From: Phosphuga atrata
Lineage: Eukaryota; Arthropoda; Insecta; Coleoptera; Silphidae
Assembly: GCA_944588485.1 (NCBI GenBank)
Contig: OX155905.1
Span: 24,177,775-24,241,774 of the forward strand
Direction of reading: 5' to 3'
Length of the DNA stretch: 64,000 nt
The notes under the pieces are model-generated. The model had not been told where the DNA came from. It saw only the letters and a program-made list of their open reading frames with translations, and made no database searches. Position 1 is the first letter of the stretch. The number at the start of each line of letters is the position of its first letter. Below, piece by piece: positions 42,577-52,169 of the stretch. The position numbers and the translations under genes were made by a program.

Positions 42577-43010
42577 GACAAGAGTAAACCGACAAGACTA
42601 GACAGACAAGACTAGACAAGCAACTCTAGACAGAAAAAACTAGGCAGACAAGACTAGCCAGACAAGACTAAACAGACAAGATAAGAAAGACAAGACTAGA
42701 CAGACAAGACTAGACAGATAAGACTAGACAGACAAGACAAGACAGATAAGACTAGAGAGACAAGGCTAGACAGACAAGAGTAGACGGACAAGACTAGACT
42801 ATGCAAATAACAGGCCATAGATAGATAGCCAATACTAAGAAGAGTAGATGGACAAGATTAGGCAGGTTAGGTTAGGTTAAGAGTAGAGAGACATGACTAG
42901 ACAAACAAGGATGGATAAACAAGAGTACACAAACAAGACTAGACAAGCAAGACTAGTTAGGCAAAACTAGACGGAAAAGACTGGATCTACAAATGTGCAA
43001 ATTGAATTTG
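42577..43010 (+). repeat. 14-bp satellite, forward orientation, right of LINE
   Basis: gacaagactagaca units in the same orientation as 40445-40679, so the LINE split one array. A short aggttaggttaggttaa run lies at 42863-42879. After 42990 it passes to AT-rich spacer. Confidence 0.85.
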
Positions 43011-43314
43011 ATTGATCTTGTATTGATATGGTCATAATTAATTTAAATGTAAATTTGCATAATTGCTCGAAATAATTCATTAACGTTTGTTGTTTTCGTT
43101 TTCAGGGAATTCCAAAAACAAATTCTTAATTTATTATTTATCTAATAATTAGATATTAAGTCTGGATGTGGAAAATTTAAATAAATTAATTTCATTCCGA
43201 ACGTTTTATTAATTATGTTAATCGTTTTATTATGCGATATTTTAATCCAACAGAAAATGTATGCAACAGGAGTGAAAAACGGTTATTTGGACTTACAATT
43301 ACTCCTCACTAGTC

Positions 43315-44170
43315 TCATTTTATCTCTCAAATGATGTCTGTTTAGTCTGTCTGTTCACTCTTATCTGTCGAGACTTGTTTCTCTAGTCTTTTCCGTCTAG
43401 TCTTGTCTCCCTATTCTCGTTACCCTAGGCTTGACAGTCTAGTCTTTTCTGTCTAGTTTTGTCCATCAAGTATTGTCTAACAAGAATTACCTATCTTCCT
43501 TTGTCTGGTTTAGTTTATCTGGTTTACTCTGCTGGTCTAGTCTGTCTTGGCTACTCTGCCTGGATAAGTCTGTCTGGATAAGTCTATCACAGGATAAGTC
43601 TTTCTAATCTGTCTAGTATAGTTGCTTGGTCCATACTGTAGGGTCTTGACTATTACAGTCTTGTCTTGTCTGTCTAGTCTCGTCCATCTAGTCTTATGCG
43701 TCTAGTCTTGCCAGTCTAGTCTTATCTGTCTAGCCTTGTCTATCTAGTCTTGGCTGTCTAGTCTTGTCTGCCTACTCTTTGGTTTAGTCTCACTGGTCTT
43801 GTATTTTTATTCTTGTCTGTCTACTCTTTTCTGTCTAGTCATGTTTATCTAGATTTTTCTGTCAAGTTTTGTCTGTGTATTATTATCGATCCAGTCTTGG
43901 ATTTATAGTCTTGTCTGTGTAGTCTTGTCTGTCTAGTCTTGTCGGCCTAGTCTTGTCTCTCTAGTCTTGTCTGTCTAGGCTTGTCTGTCTAGTGTTGACT
44001 GTCTACTCTTGTATGTCTAGTCTTATCTGTCTTGTCTTGTCTGTCTAATCTTGTCTGCCTAGTCTTGTCTGTCTAGTCTTGTCTTCCTAGTCTTGTCTGT
44101 CTAGTTTTCTCTGTCTAGTCTTGTCTCTTTACTCTTGTCTCTCTAGTCTTGTCTGACTAAGTTTAAAACT
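43315..44170 (-). repeat. 14-bp satellite, reverse orientation
   Basis: About 850 bp of tctagtcttgtctg units. The right part (43890-44160) is the most regular, close to consensus; the left part has TGG/CAC-type changes. It is oriented opposite to the array ending at 43010. Confidence 0.9.
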
Positions 44171-45425
44171 ATATTTAGCTACACTTAATATGTGAGAATA
44201 TTATATAACTTTTTATTCATAGTTTGTCTAGTTTTGTCTGTCTAGTTTGATCTGTCACTAAATTTTTTTATAATGTTCTATTTCCCACCAATAATGGAAT
44301 TTCTATTTTAATCAATTTACCTCTTTTTGTTAAACTGAGTATTTAAATATGTTAAATTTTAATTAAAATATGAAGAGGAATCTGAAATATTTTTAATTAA
44401 ATTATTAAAACCGAAAAAGTTTTTTGCCGTCTTTCCAAAATTTAATTAATTTTTAGGGATCTATAAACTGCCGAATTTATTAAGGAAATTCGTTGGACAA
44501 ATGTTAAACAAGTCGATGATAAATTAAAATTGTCGAAAAGGTAAAATTTTTGGTAAATTCTATGTGTGTAGAGGTAATTTGTGGTAGAGTAGGAGGGAGA
44601 TGCAGTTAGTCAAAGGTCACAACTTTCTCGATTGGGTTTTTTTCGTTTTATTTCATTCGATCTGTCGATTTTGCTAAATGGTTTTATTGACCCAATAATT
44701 TTAACACGCTTTTAGTCTTCAATTTAAATATTTACTTCTTTACAAGATAACAAAATATACAAAAATAATAACTGGACTAACCTTAATTGTCTCTTCTAGT
44801 ATCACTCAAAGTATTCCATCCATCAATTATTAAGGCCATTATCAGGGTGTTTACGGTCTTGTGATTTTATTTTCAAGGGGTGATTAAACATCTTAAAAAC
44901 AGGGCATTAACCTTAAAATGTCAACAAAAGTTGCATAATAAGAGAGATATTACTGTTAAACTTTTCAAATTCAAACGATTCAGTGAATTTTTTACTAAGT
45001 AGGCTGATGGTAACTTTTCCCATCTGCCCAGCTGTTTCATCAGCTCTTACTGTACTGTCATTTGAAATAAATTCTTCCGAATAAATCCTAATAGGGAAAG
45101 CAAAAATGCTCCATCGCACCAACATTCAATTCGTTGACATGTTGTTAATTTATAGGGAAGTTCTCCAGAATTCTGCTGCTGCAAGTGGACCTATTCCACA
45201 AAAATTCACCGCTCTAGTAATCCGGGAACGAGAAATAGTTTTTTTTGACAACCAATGGTGGGTTCAGGAGGGTAAGACCTAAAAAACACTGCTGCCTTGT
45301 GCCCTATTGTATTTCTCCACAATGTTACGTTCATGCAAATAGATCCAGCCCATGTTTTAGGTCTAGGAGTCTATGTGCCATGTTCTTCACGCGAATCTTA
45401 TTTGTTGTAATGCTCGTGTCTCCTA
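44171..45425. other. AT-rich spacer
   Basis: Nothing recognised. Frames at 44913-45125 (minus) and 45245-45472 (plus) have no domain I can name. The minus strand of 45200-45430 may carry a decayed LINE tail continuing the fragment at 45430-45595. Confidence 0.35.
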
Positions 45426-45429
45426 CTCT

Positions 45430-45595
45430 CAATTGCTTCGCAATAAAAGATTATATGAGAGGCGCACAATGATTCATCTCTCCAGATACTCATTTTGTGC
45501 AGATATTCTCGCAGAGGACAGTGACTTGTAAGTAGGCCGGCCACAATTGTGATCTGCTTCCTGGTCAGTTGCAGGAGTTCAGCAAGTAAATAAAC
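45430..45595 (-). mobile_element. I/LOA-type LINE C-terminal fragment
   Basis: The minus strand reads LAELLQLTRKQITIVAGLLT, SHCPLREYLHKMSIWRDESL, CASHIIFYCEA. This is the 'LSR.QLR...GLLTGHC.L..HLH.MG....CR.C..E.ET..H.L..C' C-terminal block. The first cysteine pair is degraded. About 55 residues. Confidence 0.6.
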
Positions 45596-45719
45596 CGATG
45601 AATTTTCGAGCGTTCATTTGCTGTGTTTCTGACCATTTGTTTTATCCCACTGTAGCCGGAGCTTAGTAGCTACTCATTTACAGATTTTGTTACGGGCTAT
45701 AGTTCTGTTAATGTAGCCT

Positions 45720-46018
45720 GAACAACGCAAATAAATGCGAGGATCACAGGCATCATCAGTCTTATGAGTCACTCCTTAGAACTATTTCTCAAAATAATAC
45801 ATCAGAGAATATTTAGAAAGTGTGAACAAAACATCGCTGACTCACAATTCGGATTAAGACAAGGCCTGGGCACTCGAGAAGCACTAGTGGCAACACAAGT
45901 ACTGATACAAAACTGCCACGATAAGCGCAAGGATGTGTGCCTATGTTCCATAGACTTCGAGAAGGCTTTTGACAGAGTACAACACCATAAATACATCCAA
46001 AATCTCTATATGAACTAA
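45720..46018 (+). mobile_element. RTE-like reverse transcriptase fragment (fingers to box A)
   Basis: Forward: LMSHSLELFLKIIHQRIFRK, CEQNIADSQFGLRQGLGTRE, ALVATQVLIQNCHDKRKDVC, LCSIDFEKAFDRVQHHKYI. This covers RT motifs from the ISLMSH block to box A (DFEKAFD, catalytic D present). The frame is intact over 84 codons and then stops. It is from the same general family as the 37.2-38.6 kb element but covers a different part. Confidence 0.75.
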
Positions 46019-46059
46019 TTAAATATCGAAACTAATTTCACCAGAAACAATTCCAGAGA

Positions 46060-46402
46060 TTTCTCTCAGACTTTTAAGAACAAACTCAAAGGATATCAAT
46101 CACCAAATATGAGCTTCAAAAATGAACACGGAAAAATCGGTTTGGACAACCAAGAGAACAGCGAGATACTTGCAAGGTATTTTAATAATCTCTGCCCACC
46201 ATCGACCTCCAAACTAGAACTTCTGCCGCCACTGGAGGACCAAGGAGACGACTTACCACCAGCGAAGGAAGAAATTAAGAATGGCTTACGAAGACTGAAA
46301 AACAACAAGGCTAGTGGCGTAGACTCGATAACGGCAGATATGTTAAACTGGTCGGAACCGGGAATTCTGGACAACTTACACCAAATATTTCAGACAAAAT
46401 TG

Positions 46403-46454
<52 letters not shown>

Positions 46455-47870
46455 CAGATAGATACCAGAACAATGGAAAACAGCGTTGATTCACCCCCTC
46501 TATAATAAAGGAGACAAAAAGACGTCAGTAACTATAGAGGCGTCTCCTTACTTCTGGCCGCCTATAAAATCCTCTCAAAAATACTCCTGAATAGAATAGA
46601 GGAGACCCTTGATAAACAACTTGGGGAGTATCAAGGAGGGTTCCGAAAAGGTCGCTCCTGCGCAAAGCAGATCTTCAACTTGAAATCAGTAATGGGCAAT
46701 AGAATGCTGAGCTCCCAAAAATTGTAGTATCTTTGATAGTAACTTCAAAAAGGTTTTTGACTCCGTGGACGGTATCATTCGATAATTTGCGGTGAAACCC
46801 AAGTTGGCAAACATAGCAAAGATACATTAGCAGGCACAAAATCAAAAGTGAAGTTCATGGGAGAACTGTCCCGGTCGTTTGAAATCAAGAGGGGTGTAAG
46901 ACAAGGCGACGGACTTTCACCAATAGTATTCAACTGCATCCTGGAAAAGATCGTACTAATGTGGAACTCATAAGTCATAAGAGCTTATAAATCGTGAAAT
47001 TAACGCAATCTGCTTAGGGAGAAAATCAGGTGGAATTAAAGTCAACTGTTTGGCCTTTGCAGATGACTTGGCGATACTCTCGGAAAGCCGAAAACAAGAA
47101 AGAGAAAACAAAATTCATGATAAATGACGCACATGGTCCAAAATTCCTTGTAACGGAGATAGGGCGGATTCAGAGGGTAAAGAAATTTAAATATCTCGGT
47201 GAAAGGATATAGGACATTGGTCTAGACTCTAGACCAATGTCCTATATAGACTCTAGAGAAAGCTACGGTAGGCGATAGGATTTCAAAAATGGAGAGAGCG
47301 CATGGGGTTACAAAAGACATTTTTTAACAAGAATGCATTTCCTGGAATGACAAAATAAAGCACTAGGGCACTGTAATCAAAACAGAATGCCTGTACGCCT
47401 GTCGAGTGCCTTTCAATGCACTACAGGCTATAGAAATTGGAGGTCCTGGAAAGGAGAATCCTCCGCAAAATCATGAGCCCAATCCAGACGGAAACAGGAT
47501 GGAAACTTCGGAGCAGCGCCGAAGTCTACCAGAATGTAGAAAACATCTCTGCGACCACGAGGAAGCGGAGGCTAATATTTCTTGGACGCATGTACACGTT
47601 AGACAATTCCAGATTAATCCAGCAGTTATTTGAACTTCTGGAACAACTACAACGAAAAAAGTTTTAAGAAAAAAACAACTACATCATGGATTAAAGAAAC
47701 TCTTAAAGACCTTGAAAGATCTAACATCCCAGAGGCCCAAATGTTGGAAAGGGGTACGTTTCGAAACAGTATACACAATTTGTAAGCATTTCATCACGAG
47801 AGACGCGAAGAGCTTGGTCGGCTGGACAACGGCAGCAGCACAGCGATCGTATGAAGGAGTACGAGAGACA
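46060..47870 (+). mobile_element. RTE-like LINE, RT and C-terminus (degenerate)
   Basis: Forward: NSEILARYFNNL, KEEIKNGLRRLKNNKASGVD, SITADMLNW (46109-46370), a GA microsatellite, then ALIHPLY, SKILLNRIEETLDKQLGEYQ, GGFRKGRSC (46560-46660), FKKVFDSVDG (box A, D kept), SFEIKRGVRQGDGLSPIVFN (box B), CLAFADDLAILSES (box C), RVKKFKYLGERI. Then a C-terminal block follows: LEVLERRILRKIMSP, KLRSSAEVYQNVENISATTR, RRLIFLGRMY. At least six frame changes. It is similar in layout to the element at 52.2-55.3 kb. The PIF/Harbinger element starts right after it. Confidence 0.8.
46408..46449. repeat. (GA)n microsatellite inside LINE coding sequence
   Basis: About 18 GA units followed by gacagagacagata. It lies between the 'F.(T/I)' and the 'WK.ALI' blocks of RT and encodes a run of Arg-Glu, so it is an expansion inside former coding sequence. 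Confidence 0.95.
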
Positions 47871-48065
47871 GAAGAAATTAAGCTTCAGTCACATGAGGCT
47901 GGTTTACCAGCCGCTGGTCGCTGCTAGCCAGCAGCGGCTAGCTAGCAGCGACAGCAACCAGCATACTGGAGGGTTCACACAGTGTTGTGCAAACAGCAGC
48001 GGCTGGTCTGGCAGCTGCATGTTTTAAATCAGTTTTATATATTTTGCTCACTGTTTTCTACAAAA

Positions 48066-48400
48066 TGTCTTTATATAGGAAAGAAGTGTTAAGGAAATTG
48101 TTAAGAAGGCAATTGGCTGCTGTAGGTGAGGATGTATTATTGAATTTAAATGTTGAAAAGAAGAAACATACTTGGAGCTTCATCGAGGGTAATGAATGAG
48201 TTAAGGGCCGAGGGCCCTTGCTCTTTCTTCGACATATTAAGAATGTTCGTAAAAAGTTTTGAAGAGCTTCTACAATTAGTTTCGCCTTTAATAAGCAAAC
48301 AGGATATCAATATGAGGCAATCTATTCCAAGCAGAACAAAACTAGAAATAACTTTGGATACCTAGCTACTGGAGGCCTAATGTACTTATTCCGAGTGCCA
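48066..48400 (+). pseudogene. HARBI1-like transposase, N-terminal part only
   Basis: Across two frames it reads MNELRAEGPCSFFDILRMFV, KSFEELLQLVSPLISKQDIN, MRQSIPSRTKLEITLDT, then YLATGGLMYLFRVPHNTI. This matches the helix region before the DDE domain of PIF/Harbinger transposases ('LR.E.P..F.N.LRM....F..LL..V.P.I.K.DT.MR.AI....RLA.TLR.LATG....L...FRI...TI'). A stop is present at about 48197 in one frame, and a short deletion precedes LMYLFRV. The whole DDE catalytic domain is missing. Confidence 0.8.
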
Positions 48401-48448
48401 CACAATACAATTTATTTTTTTTACCCACAGTATTAAGGACAATTTACC

Positions 48449-48766
48449 CTAAGGGCAACTTGATTCTCTTCCACTAAAAATGCTGTGCAGAAAGGTGTCT
48501 ACCGTACAAAAACAAGCAAGTTTTGGTTTATAGACATCGATTGATCCTGCACCTCTATTGCTTGACTTTTTAATTTTGTTCACTTCGTTCCTGTGTGTGT
48601 CTCTTAAACTTTTGATTTTACTTTTTAATTGTGGTAAAGTTACTTTAATCCCTTCTGCTAGTAACTCCTTAACAATACTTTCAAGTGCTGATTTTTTTAT
48701 ATCCCTTTTTGAAATTAGACGGTGAAGTTGAATCCCACAAACAATCATATTTGTGATATATTTCAA
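48449..48766 (-). CDS. MADF/Myb-SANT-like DNA-binding protein of the Harbinger element
   Basis: An open frame of 105 codons. It contains KKSALESIVKELLAEGIKVT, LPQLKSKIKSLRDTHRNEVN, KIKKSSNRGAGSIDVYKP. The 'A...I...L...GI.......LK.KIK.LR..Y..E..KI..S...GAG....Y.P' pattern is the MADF domain that PIF/Harbinger elements encode beside their transposase; the partner normally recruits transposase to DNA. The frame continues past the domain to DTFLHSIF. The N-terminal end of the domain is short, so the first exon may lie upstream of 48766 in another frame. It is open and more intact than the transposase. Confidence 0.65.
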   Translation of the reverse strand: MKYITNMIVCGIQLHRLISKRDIKKSALESIVKELLAEGIKVTLPQLKSKIKSLRDTHRNEVNKIKKSSNRGAGSIDVYKPKLACFCTVDTFLHSIFSGRESSCP

Positions 48767-49197
48767 AGAAAATTATTATTTGATTTAAATTCCACTTCAC
48801 ATCCATATCTTTACTTTTTGATTCCATTTTATTTTAATTACACTACTATTAGTAAAGTAACATTGAAAAATTCAAATTAATAAAATTAAATCTAAACAAC
48901 TGAAACAAAATAATCAACAACAACTCAAGTGATAAAGTTCTCTTTTATCGGAGGCTGCAGCGCTGCCGACTGTTCAGTGGGGTTCACACAAGGCTAGTTA
49001 CAGCGGGAACGTCACGTGACATGGTCAAGCAGCTCTAGTAAAGTCGAACCGTCTCAACTTCACCAGCCGCAAATGAAATCGCTCCGCTGCTGCTGGCACC
49101 AGCGGACATAACAGTTTACACTGTGCTGCTTAACTGGCTGTTAGTAGCAAGCAGCGACCAACGGCTGGTAAACCAGCCGCATGTGACCGCAGCTTTA

Positions 49198-49439
49198 CAT
49201 CTAAAATTGTGAAATTGTAGCGTGTTCCTAAGTGGTCAATTCGCAAGTAAAAAAAATACCTCTCTTATTAAGAGATTTTTACAATAATAACCTTCTTTTA
49301 AGATGTTTAATCGCTCCTTAAAGAGAATAATAAACTTGTGAAAGATTGTAATTAATGCTTTGGCAATTAATATTTGCACATTTTTCGTTTTTAATGTTTT
49401 ACTACACCGCTCTTCACAGTTTTTGTTCTAATCGTAAAT
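49198..49439. other. Spacer
   Basis: AT-rich, no motif. Confidence 0.3.
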
Positions 49440-50400
49440 GGACTTAGCTAGCGAGCTCTGCCTCGACAACTGGATATGACACGCGCTGTGGATCGAAAAG
49501 TGTTCCAATGTTATGCGGGACTGGATCCTTTCATAGACGACCTGATACAGGCAGAAGGAGATCTACGACTCAGGATGACTGCTTTATTGTGTCAACATTA
49601 TTAACAAATCGTCAACCTAATGCTGTTCAACTGCAACAACAGCTCCGTGATGTACAAAGAGTGGCCATTAGTTACTGTTGACAGTAAGACGAAGACTGCG
49701 GGAAAGTAACTTGACCTCTAAGACACGTGCAGTTTATCAAAACTTACCGCTGCTCATCGTCAAGCACGCCATTTGCAAGAGATCATTTAAATTGGACGTT
49801 GGAACAATGGGGGTCTGTTCTGTTCTCAGATGAGACAAGAATATCCCTGTATGGTAGCGACCGATGAGGAAAAGTGTACCGGAGACCAAGGGAGTGATTT
49901 GAATCGGAATGATGCATTGAAGAGCGGTCTGCTTATGGGAGTGGTTTCTGCATGATCTGGGCTGCAATTTCTATGCGAGCATGAACCCACCCTGCTTTCA
50001 TCATCAGTGGTCACGGGTTAGGAGGTCTAACGGATGCTAGGTATATCAAGAAGATTTTAGCAGTTCATGTGGTACCTTACCGCGAATACATTGGAGAAGA
50101 ATTTATCTTTATACATGACAATTTGAAGCCGCATACCCCAAGATTACATTACAGAAATCGGTTTTCTGGTTATGTATGGCCAGCATGCAATTTCGACTTA
50201 AATCCGATAGAACATTTATGGGATGAGCTTAAACGAAAATTTCGAGCTAGGCTTCGTGTCCCAACCTCAATCCCAGAGCTTACTGTTGCAGTAGAAGAAG
50301 AGTGGCTTAATATCCCACAAGAAACAATAGCGAACTTGATTAGATCTATGTCTAATCGTATGAGAGATGTTATTAGGGCAAGAGGAGGTCATACTTAGGT
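49440..50400 (+). mobile_element. Tc1-type transposon remnant
   Basis: After a broken N-terminal part (VSTLLTNRQPNAVQLQQQLR near 49590, the second DNA-binding helix region) the frames give LFSDETRISLYGSD (first catalytic D, 49812-49862), FCMIWAAIS and FIISGHGLGGLTDARYI (49940-50050). The last frame, 50069-50398, contains FIFIHDNLKPHTPRLHY (second D), FDLNPIEHLWDELKRKF (catalytic E) and NLIRSMSNRMRDVIRARGGH. Only 30 residues separate the second D and the E, instead of the 34 usual for Tc1, so a 4-residue deletion is likely. Several stops upstream. Terminal repeats were not identified. Confidence 0.85.
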
Positions 50401-52165
50401 CATTATTAAAAGTGAAGTGTTAATTTAGGTAATTGTCAATAACCATATATTTTTAGTATTAAAAGAAATATGATTTGATGAGTTAACGTTATGTTATAAG
50501 AAACCGAAATAATGTTTAATAAATGTAAACTTATATTAAATTGTCTTTCAAATGGCATATTTCTTTATTTCATCTGATAAAGAGTTTCTAAAAAAATATA
50601 CTCGAACCGGCGATAGAATACAGCTATACTGCGCCGAGGTATGAGCGGCAAGGGACGCACCGAGGTACGCGCAGATTAGTTTGAGTTATGAAATATGCGT
50701 CAGTTTTTCAAATAAGGACAATTAAACACGGCGCACTCGAAATAAAGCATTTAGCTTTTAGAATTTAGCATTGTTCTGCGCATACCCCTATGCGCAGAAC
50801 AATGCTAAACTCGTCGAGACGAGATGCATTCTCTCGCAGGTACGAGTATAGTTAAATTCAAAAGTTTACAGTTGGCCGATTTCTATGCACGCAAGTTTAT
50901 AGGTAGACAAAACTGAAATTCATTTAGTGAATAATATCAAATTGTGTTTTATAATTTTATCTAGTTTGAATTATTCTAGCATTAATTTATTTTAAAATGG
51001 ACTAATCAACTTATTTTATCTACAAGGTTTGTTTGTTCTTGTTTAAACCTGAACTGCGGTCTAATTCTAATTTGTAAGTCAAGGATATTGTTAGTTATCT
51101 GGTTAATATACAATAACGTTAAAAAGTACTTAATTGAATTGCGATTTCTTTTGTGATTCTGATCTAGATTTTGTGAGAAATCAATTCGAATTGATTTCGT
51201 TTATTGAAATACTTTGTAAAAATACTTCACCCACGTTCAAAGTAAGATTGATTTTCTTGGCATTAGAAAGTTACTTTTTTTGTATCATTATAAGTTGAAA
51301 TTAAGATTCTTTCTGGGAATTTCCATTAAGTGTTGTGTAAGTTTTTAACACAATCAAATTTGACTAGGACTGTTGAAATTGTGTTATTTAGGCGATTGAT
51401 TTTAATTGGATAATTTTTAACAACTTTTTGATGTATTTCTGCTAGAATACTCTTTAAAGTATAAAATCGATTTAAAAGTCTGTTCAGAATTTTGGAATTG
51501 GTTTCGAATTTTTGTATACCATTTTTTATTGAAACTGAAATGTTTAAAATTGATTCATATTTGAACACATTTATTGCTGGAAATACAATTTTAAACAAGT
51601 TTTAAAAGGTTTTAACAAAGTTTAACTAATTTCGACTAGTTCTTATTTAAGTATAATAAGTTATTAATATGAACATAAGTATATTGTGAATAAAATCTTA
51701 ACAAATTTCCAAGTTTGGCGAACCCAAAGTTTTGGCTTAGAAAACTCTTTTACTAAGAAATATTTATAAAATCCATCAATTTTTTGTTTAATTATAAGTT
51801 TTAATAATTTTTAGAAGCAAATAGTAAGTTTTGAAAAAGTTTAACAATCTTGTCGAATTAATATCTGAATATATTAAAAAAATTGACAAATTGTTTCGCT
51901 AAAATATTTTGACACATTAGTTGACACATTAGGTTGACATTTTTTTGCTGATATTGGTCAAATTTTCAGTGAATTTTAATAATCTAATCTAACAGAATAT
52001 ATAATGTACGTAGATACAATGTTTCACTAAAATATTTGCCCAAATTTTACTCATTTCTTGCAAAAAAATACCAGTAGGATTTTATTATTTAAAATTTTAA
52101 CTTTTACCTAGATTTATAACGATATAATATAATGTAATAAAAAAACCTTACTAAAATTTAGTTCA
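50401..52165. other. Long AT-rich gene-free stretch
   Basis: GC-richer patch at 50600-50700 (gcgccgaggtatgagcggc...caccgaggtacgcg) and the perfect hairpin at 50764-50809. From 50900 on it is very AT-rich, with no coding motif. Confidence 0.5.
50764..50809. repeat. Perfect 21-bp stem hairpin with CCCC loop
   Basis: TTTAGCATTGTTCTGCGCAT-A, loop CCCC, then the exact complement T-ATGCGCAGAACAATGCTAAA. All 21 positions pair. The neighbouring sequence is not palindromic, so the unit is discrete. Confidence 0.9.
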
Positions 52166-52169
52166 AAGT

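Larger units (their letters stand above)
47881..49194. mobile_element. PIF/Harbinger-type transposon with transposase remnant and MADF/Myb-like gene
   Basis: The terminal inverted repeats begin AGCTTCAGTCACATGAGGCT at the left and, inverted at the right, AGCTGCGGTCACATGCGGCT. Both continue GGTTTACCAGCCG(C/T)TGGTCGC. The flanking 3-bp TTA (47878-47880, 49195-49197) is the PIF/Harbinger target. The element carries two convergent genes, listed separately. The left terminal repeat runs on into an inner gctagccagcagcggctagc palindrome. Length 1,314 bp, short because the transposase is deleted. Confidence 0.85.

Noticed and set aside
42863..42879. aggttaggttaggttaa, like the insect telomere repeat TTAGG
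   Set aside because: Only about three units inside a degenerate satellite; too short to call an interstitial telomere.
44913..45125. 70-codon minus-strand frame (ADETAGQMGKV)
   Set aside because: No recognised domain, no homologous second copy in the window, flanked by AT-rich spacer.
45245..45472. 75-codon plus-strand frame with many cysteines
   Set aside because: Overlaps what is probably the antisense of a decayed LINE tail; no motif of its own.
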